Position numbers and translations under genes: made by a program
Notes under the pieces: generated by a model
Seen by the model: the letters and a program-made list of their open reading frames with translations, nothing else
Databases searched by the model: none
What the model was told of the DNA's origin: nothing
Origin: Andrena cerasifolii
Lineage: Eukaryota > Arthropoda > Insecta > Hymenoptera > Andrenidae
Direction of reading: 5' to 3'
Assembly: GCF_050908995.1 (NCBI RefSeq)
Contig: NC_135120.1
Location: forward strand, 17,559,433 to 17,623,432
DNA length: 64,000 bases
In this document: positions 46,814 through 58,726 of the stretch, in pieces
Layout: every line of letters begins with the position of its first letter
How positions within the stretch are numbered: position 1 is the first letter of the stretch

Positions 46814-49800
46814 ACCCTTTCCTAATTGCTGCTTGACGAGAAATTATCTTATAATAGAACTAGGAACGACGACACACGGAATTTTGATTGTGATTTTATA
46901 AAAAAAATATTTTTTTGTGAAAAACAGTTATAGACGTCTGGATTAACCAGGGAGAATGAGCTGAGGCACCTTTCACGAGCCCAAAGTGCTTTTAGGCGAC
47001 TGACAAACACAACATTAAAATGTTAAATTTAAGATTGAAGTATTATACCTTCTTGATTACACGGGGTGCGTCGCACCCCAAGCAATTTTTTCCCAGAAAT
47101 ATACATCTTTGCCAAGATTTCTGTACATTGTTAGACCTTAATGTTGAAATTCAAAAGTTTTGTGAATTTTAAGAAGAAAGTCCCCTTTTCCACAACTATC
47201 TTAACTGCAAATTTCATCATATCAAAATTTAGATTTCTAGAAAAACAGTGTTAGAGCATTACGAATGTACAATTATCACTGAAAAGTTAAAGGATTCAAA
47301 AATACGAAAATGCTAACTCTCTGGGGACCAATTTGTGATTACAAGATGTGACCACGAAGGGTTGAAAAAGTATGCAGATTATTTAAAAACTCGCTCACTC
47401 GCTCCCCGAAATTTTAGCGAGTTCGGAACTGTTCCATGAGAAAAATCCATTGGGAAACGCTGGATAGCGAACGGATGGAATGGAAAGACTGAGTTATGGC
47501 AATTTCGCTTCATAACATTCCCGTTCAACTTGGGCGCAAAGAATCGACGACAAAGCTTCCCATTCTGTTCACCGTCTCGCCGGGGATTCGGCGGAATCGT
47601 ATAATTTCCCGGGGAACAACAATCTCGCGGAACATATTTCACACACGACCATAAATCTCGCTCGCAGAAACGGAACAATTTTTCTCGCGAGGCTGTCCGG
47701 CGAGTTATCTCGTCCTCGCCGGGCAAAAGGAGGGAGGAAGCGCGCGCCAGCAAAAAGGAGACGCATCTCACCTCAGCGTGGTATCCAGTGTACGGAATGG
47801 AGGTAGATCGACTGCTCGACCTGTCCTCGGTGCCCGTGCAATTAATCGAATTCAGCGGCACCGCCGCCGGCAATCGGCCACCTTTTTTCCACTTTCACTC
47901 GACGCGCCGCGAATTCGTTGCCGTGCGAAACGCTGGAAATAACGTTGCTCGTTAGCGCGACGAAAGGTCTTCGAGGAGAATTTCCCTAACGGGACTCGTC
48001 GCCGAGGCAAACCAACCGGGAAAAAGAGGAAAGGATCGGACGTGGATTCGCGAGGGGCGCTGAATATTTATGGGGTCGCCTCGCATAAACAAACGTGACC
48101 GACTGCAATCATTCGGAAATTATTTCGCTGTTTCACGATCCGCCGCGAACACCCCATCTGCATATCCAAATACCTGCCAGGGTTTGGCGCAGGTGTTTCG
48201 CAAGAGAAAATAAGATTTCCTTAATTTCGATTGTTCTCGATCGAGATGTTTCCACGACGAGTGTTTAACGAGTTCGCGTCAAGAAGAGGTACTTGACGAG
48301 CTGACCGATGACCTAAACCCTTGGTTACTGTCTCAGAAGAACGCGAGACGTTGCGCGAAGTTGGACTTGAAAAATGCAAAGTGACCCAGGAACCGCGTTG
48401 AGAAGCATGGGAACAGAGTCGAACAAAATCTTGTTCTTCGTGTTTTTCTGGAATGCCCTAGGTTTTCGCAGGAAAGAAGTCGACTCATCGTCAAGGAGAG
48501 TTTGAACTTAAACTTGAATAAGTCTGAAAATATTCTGATTGTGATCGAATCTGCTGGATCCTTTGTAATTGAGCACTAGGTAGTTTTCTGTACAGTCGAA
48601 GTACGTTGTAACTAAATCTTCAGGTGTGTAATCGTTGCTTGGAGTTGGGTGGTCGCTAACGACTCCAGTGTGGATGCGACCACCCTTAAAATAAACACAT
48701 ACATAAAAAAAGAAGAAATTTTGTTCGTCGTCCTTTTTAGCAAGCTCAGCAGCCTTCTGTGTATTGAAACGAACACATCCTCGCTACACTAGGTCTCAAA
48801 AAACACGGACACCTACAGCGAGGAATGATTTCAGTATTGCTGCGAATTAACTGTGTTTTTAGAACTAACAGTACCGCCGAGAACACGCTATAGGTAAATG
48901 CCAGGAGTGGCGTTCAACGAGTCCCACATTCTGCCAGCAAGTTTTTCCAAACGTACACTGAGCCTCCGCCTGGCTTTTCTTGGAGTTTTTGCTGGAATAC
49001 GCGGCAGCTTCCCCCTAGCCACCGATGCGGTCCTCTTTCAATGAACTTGAATCGCAACGTAGCCCCTTTGGGTAGAAGAGAAGCAACCTTTGAGAGAAAA
49101 ATACGGGACGTGATAATCTGGAGGGGCACCAGTTTTCAGCGAATTTAACCAGAATTCCTGGGAGACGGCGAGGCAGAACGTGGCAGAGGCGTCGACCCGG
49201 GACAGTCGGACTAACCACAATCAAAATCGCTTTGTCCAGGTCGGAGATAGTTTCACAATGGTCGAGCGTTAATCAGAGTGCTTTGGAGCCGGTGGCAGAG
49301 GGCACGCGCGGCAGCAATTTCATTTATTCCGACGCGAGTGTGGCGCGTTATTTGCGCGAGAAAGGAGTCTGGAAAAGCGAAACGCGAGGTGACAGCGGAT
49401 AGAAACGTTAGACGCGCGATTTTGGGAGCCAGATAGTCCTGTCTGTTAATGAGATCGGAGAAATCACGACTCGATGACCACCAATTTTCAGTTCCATTTA
49501 TTTTTATCTGTAGTCTTTATAAATTTCCACTTCAAGATTCTAATCGAAAAGGAAGACTCTAAAATGGTCGGTTCTGGAAAGGTCAGTGATGCGTTATGCA
49601 CGGGGAGACGGGGTCACTAGGAAATCGCGTAAAAAGCAGAAAGGGGCCGGGGGTTTCGAGGGTAGATAAAGCGGGATGATAAACGGAAACGAATGGCGCG
49701 GCGGACGCGAGAGATCGCGGCTGGTCACGCACGGTGGAGAGAAGCAGGCGAAGGAAATCCGCGAACGTCCGAACCGCGTCAGAGTTCCTGCGGAACTGAC

Positions 49801-50576
49801 TGCCACTTCCGCACGGTCGCGAAAAAATCACGAGACTACCCCTTCTCGGGGGACACAGTCACGTGACTGCAACCCCTCGCGCACCCTACTCGTGGCGCTC
49901 GTATAGTAGAGCTACGCTACGCTGGTCGATGAATGATCCCCGAGGCTGCGATTTAAAAAATATTTACGCATTTCCTGCTTTCTTTTTACATTCCTCTGAC
50001 GAGGGGCAATATTGAGTTGCCTGGCGCCGATTTATTTCCCTTTCAAACATGTTGCGAAGCTAAAAAATCGGAGACGTATTTCGAGGGGTGAAACAGCCCC
50101 TCAGCGTTCGAAAATCGGCATTTCCGAATACCTAAAGGACAGAAATCTAAGAAATGGCGTGTATTTTGGAAGAAATACATATTATAAAGTGACCTGTGCT
50201 AACGATTGCAAAAGTGACATATTATTCTAAGCAAAAACCAACTGCCCTAAGCGACATCTCTCACTTACCTCGTTTGAAAACTATCACAAGTACTGTGCAC
50301 CAAACGAGATCCATAACGACTCACCTGCAACAAAATGACGATAAAGATTATTAACTTCTGCTGCTCCCAAATTTGCATACCTACTACTATAACGAATTTG
50401 GTACAGTTTAATATTAACATCCCAGGAACCTCCGCGTGTACCCGGGAAATTCGCTACTGCTTTGGGAAAATAATGAGCGCGCGATTAAGGGACTAATCTG
50501 CCAGTGGAAGCAACTACTCCGCGGCGTTCTAGGTCGCCAGGTTCCGCAACCAGTTCGAGTGACTGCCATCGCTTAC
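46814..50576. other. Unique stretch, one donor without exon
   Basis: On the minus strand GAG|GTGAGA at about 47772 follows an open GC3-rich segment (47775-47873), but there is no ATG or acceptor for it. The remainder holds nothing supported. Confidence 0.4.
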
Positions 50577-50795
50577 TGCGATCGTTAACGCGACGAGATT
50601 GCCCGCTAACCTTGCGGATCCAGCTGGTCTGACGGCATCGTAACGAACGCTGAGCTTTCTGCGCTGATTCTTCGGGCTCCTCAGGCTTTCCCTGCTGTCC
50701 TTCGGGAGCTTGGCGCTGCCCCGAGAGATCTGCGACCTCAGCGGCTGATAAGTGTCCGCGGTGCAGCCGCCGATGCAGCTGCAGCAGTTGGACAT
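50577..50795 (-). CDS. Putative N-terminal exon with CCSC/GGC cysteine cluster
   Basis: On the minus strand an ATG at 50795 starts MSNCCSCIGGCTADTYQPLR and continues with a Ser/Arg/Lys-rich segment (about residues 20-60). Codons from the ATG onward end overwhelmingly in G or C, while the same frame upstream of the ATG does not, which suggests that coding really begins here. A donor A|GTAAGC at 50571-50576 would end the exon after 73 codons in phase 0. An alternative donor AAG|GTTAGC would end it at 50611 in phase 2, the same phase as the exon at 14374-14429. A cysteine cluster right after the initiator Met is a common site for palmitoylation and membrane tethering; this is inference. No family is recognised. 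If spurious, it is a chance frame in GC-rich DNA; other frames here are also open. Confidence 0.35.
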
Positions 50796-52659
50796 CGCGT
50801 TTCCAGAAGGCCAATATATAATCGGGCCGTCTCCTCGACGTGGAGAAACTGCTGCTCGCCCCGTTCGACCACGTTCAAAGCACCCCCAAGCACGTTCAAG
50901 CGTGCTGGGTGAAACGGTGAAATATTATTTCTGCGAGTGCGCACGCCACCCCCAGGACAAGCACCGCGAAAAGCATCCAAGCTTGTATCGATTCCTGGAT
51001 CGATTTACACCGCCGACGCAGGTCCTCGGAGGGCCACGAAACTCCGCGTACGTGCCCGGGCGGTTTCTGTTTACGCGTGGTTCGCTTCAACAGATACGAA
51101 TTGCAGCGCAAACGGGCCGGCTTCCGGGTTCCTTGACACGTCTCCAGCGAACGGATTCGTAAGTACCTTACGCGCTCTCTGGAATCTCAGGGAACGGTTC
51201 TTTGCATCTCCAGCCGGGGACGTTTCAAGCTTCGTCGTCTTCGGCTCGTAGCTACTACGAATCCGTGTTAAGTATCGTGCTTTCGGTGCTCGCGCTTGGA
51301 GATATTCCAGGAACGTCCTGCTGACCCTTAAATGACCTATCACCTCCACGGAGCTTTCTGTTTCCTCTAGAGATTCGTAACTCAAAGTGTCACCGGTGCG
51401 CTGCCAAGGTTCCCTTGCAGTGAAAAAGGGAAACTCGGAAGAACTTCCGAATCGCACGTTCGAGTGAAACTCGAAGGGGCAGGGTAGTCGAAACGAAAGT
51501 TGGTGCACGCGCGTGCAGAGCCGCGAAACAATGTCGTTAGCGAATCGGCTGCGTGGCTAATTCTCCTCGGGCATTTCAGGCACGTAGGTAGGAAACGCCG
51601 TTCGAGGTACAAGCCTCTCGTTCGTCCTCTATCGTTCCCGTCCCTCCTCTACAGACTGGCCGCCTCCTTCGATAATTGTTCGACCATTCTTAATATTCAA
51701 GCAGCGCCTCGAATGCTGATTCTACATCGAGTACCTGCCCGCTAACGGTCCGCGGCGCTTTTCCAGCGAAGGCACGCTCCTTCGATTCTCCTGGAACCTC
51801 GGAATTCCGTGAGAAGGCCTCAACGTACTCGACTTCAGGGTTTCCACGGAGTTTGAAAATCTAGCGAACTACGCCATCGATTCACTTAGATTTTAGACCA
51901 TACATATCAGATGAAATCACAGATGTCTGAACAGAACTTTGCACGTGGTGTCGCTCCTAATGCAAGCTCGGAGCAGGTGCCCTTCGCTTCAACTCCGAAC
52001 TCTGGACACAAGGGACAGTTGAGGCGCAAGAATTCGATAATAGGATTAACAATTAAGGCACCATCGATCTAATGTCGCGGCCCTTTCAAGCTCGTAGAAT
52101 TCAATCGGCGGATCACACGGAGTTCGAATGCCGGTGCGCGAATCTGGACGAGCACTCGCGCGTGAAATCGCGATCGACTCGCAGGCCGGGCGAAAACGCC
52201 GCGGGAAAGTGCGCTTAGACGAGTGTCGAGCGGACGACGGAATTTCAGGAACGTCCGCGGGTCATCGAGTTGTTTCGCGACGGCTGCTTGGAACGGGACT
52301 GGCCGAGAGAAGTTCGCACCGAATCGAGCGGCGAACGAAGACACGCAAGAGGAATCCAAGAGGAGAGAAGAGAAGAGAAGAGGCGAGGAGACGCACGTGT
52401 TCGCGCGTATGTCAGCTGGGGATGTTTGCGCGCGGCTCCGGCAGGATTCCGACCAACGTGTCGGCAATTTCTGCTTAATTTAGTCCTCCGAGTATCAGAA
52501 TAAAACTAGAAAGCTTGAGAGCATGGCTGCTTCCGACGTGGGATCCCCAGTCTCATTGAAGACGGAGAAAAAGGCGTCGGATCCTCCGAGGCGGAGATTT
52601 CAATGTCGCCACCTCGTTTTAGACGATGGTGGGCTAAATGGGCTACAGCGCAGGGGCGC
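50796..52659. other. Upstream region of the Cys-cluster exon
   Basis: A minus-strand frame at 50896-51111 encodes a hydrophobic helix (WMLFAVLVLGVACALAEIIF) preceded by a basic segment; see findings. TATATATT at 50813-50820 is too close to the ATG at 50795 for a normal leader. 51200-52500 is GC-rich without supported exons. Confidence 0.4.
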
Positions 52660-53473
52660 CACACAGTGTGCGATTTTGGACAAATTCGCTAGACAGCGCA
52701 AATCTTGACCGGTTTCAATAATTTTTTTTAAAATACTCGTAAAGGGCTCAGCAATAACGGAGGGGTGCAGTGAATCCTGCATTCTTTAGTCTAATCTATA
52801 AAAAATATTATTTAGCATAACATGACATGAAGTGCACAATGATATACGGCGAAGTGTGTAATATACTAACCGAGCAAAAAGCTTCATCTTGCTGTAATAT
52901 TTGTCGAGTTGGACCTAAATTTATAAATAGTCTGGGTTATGTGAAAAGTCTTCAACGGAATGAAGAATACTGCAAATTTGGCCTTTCTACACTCCACTGT
53001 TGGATCTGTTTCATGGAATACCTATTACACGTAGCGTATAATCTTGATTTCAAAAAAGGTTCAGCAAGGACAGCCGAAGAAAAACATTTAAAGAAGTTAA
53101 GGAAACAAAGTATACAAAATTCTTTAAAATATAATCTTTCATTACGCGTAGAAGGTTTTGGAACAACCAACACTGGTAATGTTGCTCGTTCCTTTTCTGC
53201 CCAAGCCAAAGCCGTTGCGAGCTATACTGGTTTAGATGAACATTTGATCCAAAGATTGTATAATATTTTGCAAGTTTTAACTAGTTTAAGTTTACGTTTT
53301 TATGTCATGTTATGCTAAATAATATTTTTTATAGATTAGTCTAAAAAATACAAGATTTACTGCATCCCTCCGTTATTGCTGAGCCCTTTACGAGTATTTA
53401 AAAAAAAAAAATATTGAAATAATTCAAGATTTGCGCTGTCTAGCGATTTTTGTCCAAAATCGCACACTGTGGG
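52660..53473. mobile_element. Foldback DNA transposon with internal reading frame
   Basis: Ends read CACAGTGTGCGATTTTGG (left, from 52662) and its reverse complement (right, to 53471). The arms are about 165 bp and remain similar along their length, ending near TAACATGACAT / ATGTCATGTTA in the middle. A 163-codon frame occupies the space between the arms (see 52827-53318). Flanks show no clear target duplication. The superfamily is not assigned. Confidence 0.72.
52827..53318 (+). CDS. Transposon-borne protein fragment (163 aa)
   Basis: An intact frame lies almost exactly between the two inverted arms of the 52660-53473 element; its last codons run into the right arm. Features visible in the peptide are a C-x-x-C pair near residue 22 (SSCCNIC), a CKFGLSTLHCWICFMEYLLH block (about 49-68) that looks like a structured core, a Lys/Arg-rich helix (EEKHLKKLRKQSIQNSLKYN), and FGTTNTGNVARSFSAQAKAV towards the end. 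The LH-W-I...E-LLH and TTN-GN-AR patterns resemble, from memory only, proteins that recur as multicopy unclassified open frames in arthropod genomes, so it is probably a piece of transposon-encoded protein carried in a non-autonomous copy. It lacks any complete catalytic domain. Codon use is AT-rich like the element and unlike the GC-rich surroundings. Confidence 0.5.
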   Translation: MKCTMIYGEVCNILTEQKASSCCNICRVGPKFINSLGYVKSLQRNEEYCKFGLSTLHCWICFMEYLLHVAYNLDFKKGSARTAEEKHLKKLRKQSIQNSLKYNLSLRVEGFGTTNTGNVARSFSAQAKAVASYTGLDEHLIQRLYNILQVLTSLSLRFYVMLC

Positions 53474-54284
53474 CCAGTGATCCGAGGGCGCTTAAGAATC
53501 CCATATATTATAATATTTTAATTAGAATTTATTTAAATCACTCTCTATTGTATTTTTATAAATATCTACAATTAAACTACCTTTATTATATCATCAATAT
53601 AATATTGAGTTAAATGAAATTTGTTAAAACGGCCCTGTTTACACCCCTGTGATTGCGCACTTCAGCGAGCCAAGGAAGGAATGCACGTTGTTGATTAATC
53701 GCTCGCCACGCAAGAAAGTCAAGGAATATCGCAGCAAAAGCTGCATCGAAAGAACAAGATAACAGGGTAGCAAAGGATTGCGCGGCTCTGGCAGCCGGCT
53801 GCAATTAATTTGGTAGCAAAGGTTGTCGCGCAGTTTTTCCAGGAGCTGCCCTTCGCCTGCTTTCAGTTCGCTCTGAAGCTCGTTAAACAACCGTGCTTCT
53901 TTCGGTCGGATCCGGAATTCTTATTTCCACCGATGTTTTCATGCTGCTGCCTACCTAACGCAAAGAAAGCTGCCGGCTGGCTAGGCTTCTCGGAAACGGC
54001 TCCCCGGCTGGCTGCAGCAGCGGTACAAAAGGGCTGGTTATTGCGCGGCGTTATCTCGTTTAGAGGCGAACGGATCGATGCCGCTCCGTTCCGAGGAAAG
54101 AATGATAATTGGCGTCGATCTACTCGCGATAATTACGCGCGCACCTGATGCTGACCTGGTATTCGATCAAAGAACATCCAAGTGCCAGCGATGCCTTTCA
54201 AGTTTCTCCTTTCACAAGGGATGCTGCGTTTGTCGACGGCCCTCCCAAGGCCCCATCTTCCAAAAAAAAAGTATGATTTCATAC

Positions 54285-54360
54285 CGCACGCGCGTAAATT
54301 TATTTATAATTCTGTTACGCGTACAGAATGTCCCAGACCGCGTTTGCAACCTGGGCGAGT
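54285..54360 (+). repeat. Dispersed repeat segment, copy 2
   Basis: GCGCGTAAATTTATTTATAA then TTCTGTTACGCGTACAGAATGTCCCAG. Same orientation as 26985-27060; a TTTCAT run precedes both. Confidence 0.5.
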
Positions 54361-55618
54361 TTCCTCAAGTCCGGTACACTGATCCCTAGCTATCGTACAC
54401 CTACTGGAAATATTACTCCACGTTGGCATCGCACCCATAGCCGCCGAGTATGCAGAGGGAAGGCAAAAGAAGCTCAAGTCCCGAGGAACGTCCGGTTGTT
54501 GATCTGGCAGACTACAGAAGCGCGTGTGTCGAGAAAGCGCATTCACCGACCGTGTGTGCTGTTGATGAACCTTCTTGTACGATACGATACGACGCGATCG
54601 CACATGTTCACCAGTGGCGTAGGCAAACGATCGGCGGCTCCACGCGAAAACTTCTCTCCATTCCTCCTCTCTTCGAAAGCCAGACGTTTCACGCGGAGTT
54701 TACAACCGCGCGATGCAAGATTCCATCGATCCCCTGTCCCCTTGTTTCCAATCATCCGCGTCTACCTAGAATCTCTCGCTGCATCCCTTTAACAATTCCT
54801 CCGCACAGGCTCGAGGACCACGGGTGGATCGTTTCGACCACAATTTGACCGCGCGGCACGGCGATCAATTTCCCTCCCCCCCGCAATTCCATGAATTCGT
54901 TAGTTGAAAAACGAGCGGATTGGAATTTCAAATGAAATCGTCGGATCGTTTGTTATCGGTGGCGTTTAAAAATTCTGTTCCCATTATTTCGGGGACTGTT
55001 GGCCGGGTGGTTAAACGATCGCAATTATTCGGTTGGATTGCAGGGATCCTTCGCGGCACGTCGCTGGGACCACGCGTAGGGGTGGTAAAATTAGTTTTCG
55101 CATCATCGAGAGGCGCGATCCAGCTCGCTCGATGGGATTTTCGCGAGCGCTTGAGAGGAGAAGTGAGATCAAGTCCGGAATTAGCACGGTGTGATCCATC
55201 CGCCGCGCAATCGTATTAATTGGAGTGCGCGCTTCGTCCGATCCTTCTAATTGCGCCTGCTTCCTCTGCGAAGTGTCCTCGAAATAAATGTTGAAACCTG
55301 GATGGTTTCCTTCGCGTCCCGTGACAAGGTCCAATTTCCAACGGGGTCAGGAATACCGGTGGCATTTTACCGTTTGCATTTTGCATTCCTTCTAGTCTAG
55401 CTATCGCGTTCGTTAATAAAACGGCTCGGTGCTAGTGGCAGACGCTGCAGGAAATTCGGAAAATTCGCGGAAGGAATTCGGCCCGCCCGAGCCGCGTTAT
55501 GAATACCGGAGAATTATTATCCCGAAGCGTGTTAATCAAGCTGCGCCGATGCGCTCGATTAATGCTCGCGGTGATCGAAAACGGATGAGCATTTCGCGTC
55601 TCCATTCGAACTGAATTT

Positions 55619-55637
55619 CCCCCCCCCCCCCCCCCCC
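55619..55637 (+). repeat. Poly-C run of 19
   Basis: An uninterrupted cytosine run, unusual in insect DNA and prone to length error in sequencing. It produces a poly-Gly artefact frame on the minus strand. Confidence 0.9.
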
Positions 55638-56916
55638 GGCTGATCAATCCAAAGAACGACATCCATGAATAATAAAGTACAGAGCAACGCGAAGGAATAC
55701 CGGAGTTAACCCACATTCACCCTCCACTGGCGTAAATCTAAAATACTACGTGGGAAAAATGGACCGCTTGGAATTCCACGGGGCCGACGGCGGCTGAAGA
55801 GCGGAAAATGAAACGCAATTTACGTCGGAGAAGGTAGCAGCGAGTCGAGCGTTTCGCAAATTCGACGGGCGAGGAAAGTTGGTCGAAACGGGGCGGCTCC
55901 CGCCGAAACCGAACGGAGGCGCTTAGAAAATCAATTCCACGGGAAAGTTGCGGCCCGAATACCGCCTTAATACCGCGAATATTTCCCTCGCGTTCGGTAG
56001 GGAACTTCCCCGCGGCCGGTGGCGGAGGATCGCGCGATTCCACGGCTGGGAAAATCGGCGGGTGGCGGGCCGGCGAATTAGCAAGAGGAGAGCTCGAAAG
56101 CTCGGGATCTCTTAGGTGCGTTCGCACGCCTCCGGCGAGGCATGTGCTCGCCAGAAGCGCGACCATCTCACGCCTCGCCGATCCGGCCGCCCGTTTTTAT
56201 CCATCGCCGGCGTCGCGAATAAAAGCTCCCCTCTCGCGTGACATCGGGCAGCCCGCGAGAAAATAAAAGGCCGCTGTCTGGTGGAATCAGAATTCCGATT
56301 TTTTCCCTCGGCGCTGTGACGTATCGGCGCGACATTCTGTGACGTTAATCGAATTCCGAAAATTGCGTGGCTAATAAATTCGGACCGCTGTCCCTTCGCC
56401 AGCGGCTCCGTGGAGCAGAAGTGCTCCGGCTAGCCGCAGAGTTCAATCCATTCGTTGCAACGGCCGTCAGGTTCGAAGGGGGTTTTCGTTGGGAATTCCG
56501 AGGTCGGCTTCGTTGCGTGGAGTACGCGCTGGTTGCTGAGCGCGGTAGACCGAGCAGCGGCGCATCCACTTCCGGTTCTGGGGGCAGGCTTAAATGACGC
56601 GTGCAGAAGTGGAAGGTGGAGGACGACGAGGCGAGGGAAAAAGGAGCAGCGTCGGAAGAAACGGGGGCTACGGTCCACGGAACCGACCACTCCAGACGAT
56701 TGATTTTTCGACGGTGGATCGCCGATCGGACGTGACCGCGCTCCGCCGCTATCCTTCTTCCAGTGCCAGTGATTTTTTCCGGGCATTGCTCTGGCACCGT
56801 GAGAGATACCAGCAATCCTCCGTCTCGAGAGTGATTCAGTGTGCCTTTGGCAACGGAGCGCACGCTCGATTAACGTGCCACGTGCAACGATTGCGCAGCT
56901 GATCGTCCAAGTGGAA

Positions 56917-57060
56917 TAATCATTATTATTATTATTAAATTAACGGGAGAACCCTTTAGATACAAAGTATAGAGCAAATTAGTACAAAGATAAAGTAAAT
57001 ATAACAAAAACATAAAATAACAGAAAATAAAATGTGAAGCAATAAAATAAAATAAAGGGA
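56917..57060 (-). mobile_element. Non-LTR retrotransposon 3' end, second copy
   Basis: ATTATTATTATTATTAAATT then AACGGGAGAACCC and ATACAAAGTATAGAG; homologous to 43643-43870. The A-rich remainder (AAATAAAATAAA motifs) carries no protein. Confidence 0.45.
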
Positions 57061-57146
57061 AATAAAATAAATAAATAAATAATTATAACTGGTGTTTGTA
57101 GAGGCAAGCGTAATACCTGTAGGATTTAATTTGTAAGTGAAGAAAA

Positions 57147-57252
57147 AGGGAACCTCGGGCGACGGGGACTCGAACCCACGGGCTTCGGATCCACTGCGCA
57201 CTGGACAGCCAATTTTACCGATTCTCCAAACGCCGACTCCCCGAGGTCCCTA
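57147..57252 (-). ncRNA. tRNA-like segment, probable SINE head
   Basis: On the minus strand GGGTTCGAGTCC is a good polymerase III B-box. GGGACCTCGGG and CCCGAGGTTCCC pair as an acceptor-like stem across about 100 bp, and TCCAGTGCGCAGTGGA forms an anticodon-arm-like hairpin. The T-stem has mismatches and the spacing is too long for a normal tRNA without extra loops, so a tRNA-derived SINE or pseudogene fits better than a working tRNA. Confidence 0.42.
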
Positions 57253-57981
57253 TATTTTGGACTCCGCTTTACGAGGCGCCAACTATGGGCCAAATAGCAC
57301 CATAGGCTGTTGACAAATAGTCGAATGCCTGCTCATTCTTATTGGACGAAATTGTAGGCTTGGCGAGTTTTTGATTTCTGCTCGATAGGCAGTCGCGGAC
57401 GGACAAAGGGACACTGGCTTCCGGGCAAATGGACACGCCGATATACAGCGCATTCAATGATCGTGTCGCGTTGAAAAAGGCAACGCTCCCGTAACTCAGC
57501 CCGGCAAGCAATATCCAAGATCTACAGAGGCACAGCGACAGCATGCTTTCGTATTTCATGCGAAACAGGTGGATATTGCCGTCAATGTATCACCCACGGC
57601 TGTGCGCCGTGCCCGCGGCCAGGCCAACATCCACAATTTCGATTGCTGGCTATTTATTTTATCGACGCCAATTCCCCTGATCCCTCGACGAGCGCTCGCT
57701 AAAGCGCCCTTCTCGCATTAACGAGTGCAGCCGTTCCTCGCAAGCTTTCTCAGCTCAGCCGTCAATCTCCTTTGCGAGGAGTACGGCTCGCGGTTCTAAG
57801 ATTTCAAGGCGAGCTTCGAGAATAGCGGTTTATAGGGCTGCCTGTCGAAATTTCGGTAAATAGGGTTGCCTTCACCGTTATGCTGCAGAGCGCCTCTGCT
57901 AACTAAATTTATCTCCTCTTTCCATCGAAACGCTACTTCCGTCGCTATATTTTACTCGACATCATATGTGGATCCCTGTGT

Positions 57982-58726
57982 TAGGGCTGTAACGAATATT
58001 CGAATAATCGAAGTAGGGGAGACCGGGGCTAAAAGTTCCGGGGGTAAGTTGTTCCGACGGTTCTATCTTCAAAGTGAAAAGAGCGTTGTACCTACTTTAA
58101 ATTATTTTTTTCCGCGCGAGTTGATCACGCTACACTGTCGCCCATTTTAATAGCGTCCGCGATAGAGATTCGTGTGGTAATAACCAGGAATACATTTTTG
58201 TTAATCCGATCCTTCATAAATGAACATTATTAATATAATTCTGTTTTATTTCATTAGAAAATGAAATATTTCATTAAAAGGCAACTCTTATATCTTAGTA
58301 ACAACTTACCCCAATGCGATAACAACTTGCCCCATAAAGGGGTAAGAAGTTCCACTTCGACCAGCCACAAGCAAATTACTTTTTATGAAAAACCTATTAC
58401 AATATATTAATCACAAGCTTAAAATCATAAAATATAATAAATTTAACAACAAATTAGTCAATAGTGAAGAGAATAACTACATTACTTTCCAGTCATATTT
58501 TATGTTTTATCGAAATCGGAACTTTTAGCCCCGGTCTCCGCTATCCGAATACCAGAGAATTCGAATAATCTAAGAATTCAAATACCAGAGAATTCGAATC
58601 TAAGTATTCGAATACCAGAGAATTCGAATAATCAAAAGTATTCGAATTTGAGATTCGAATATTCGAATATCAGAGAATTCGATTTTAAAATACGAATTTT
58701 CGAATATTCGAATAATTACAGCTCTA
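57982..58726. mobile_element. hAT-type element with 8-bp target duplication
   Basis: Ends TAGGGCTGTAACGAATATTC and (inverted) TAGAGCTGTAATTATTCGAA. The flanks CCCTGTGT (57974-57981) and CCCTGTAT (58727-58734) match at 7 of 8. Interior right part (58546-58720) is a run of ATTCGAATA and CCAGAGAATTCGAAT subterminal repeats. Non-autonomous; split by 58016-58541. Confidence 0.82.
58016..58541. mobile_element. TA-flanked TIR element nested in the hAT element
   Basis: TA at 58014-58015 and 58542-58543. Ends GGGGAGACCGGGGCTAAAAG and (inverted) GCGGAGACCGGGGCTAAAAG, about 24 bp. Inside are GGGGTAAGTTGTTCC and AACAACTTGCCCC motifs. No transposase frame. Confidence 0.8.

Larger units (their letters stand above)
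53474..56916. other. Unique GC-rich stretch
   Basis: Many overlapping frames, the longest 172 codons at 56345-56863 (minus). ATAAAAAC about 35 bp before an ATG at 56166 (minus) hints at a promoter, but the frame has no donor or domain. Not called. Confidence 0.4.

Noticed and set aside
47772..47873. GC3-rich segment ending at a good donor GAG|GTGAGA (minus)
   Set aside because: There is no ATG in frame, the upstream sequence is purine-rich rather than acceptor-like, and an in-frame TGA lies just before it.
56166..56215. ATAAAAAC box about 35 bp before an ATG (minus) opening MVALLASTCLAGGV
   Set aside because: The hydrophobic start is short, the 142-codon frame has no domain or donor, and the region is very GC-rich.
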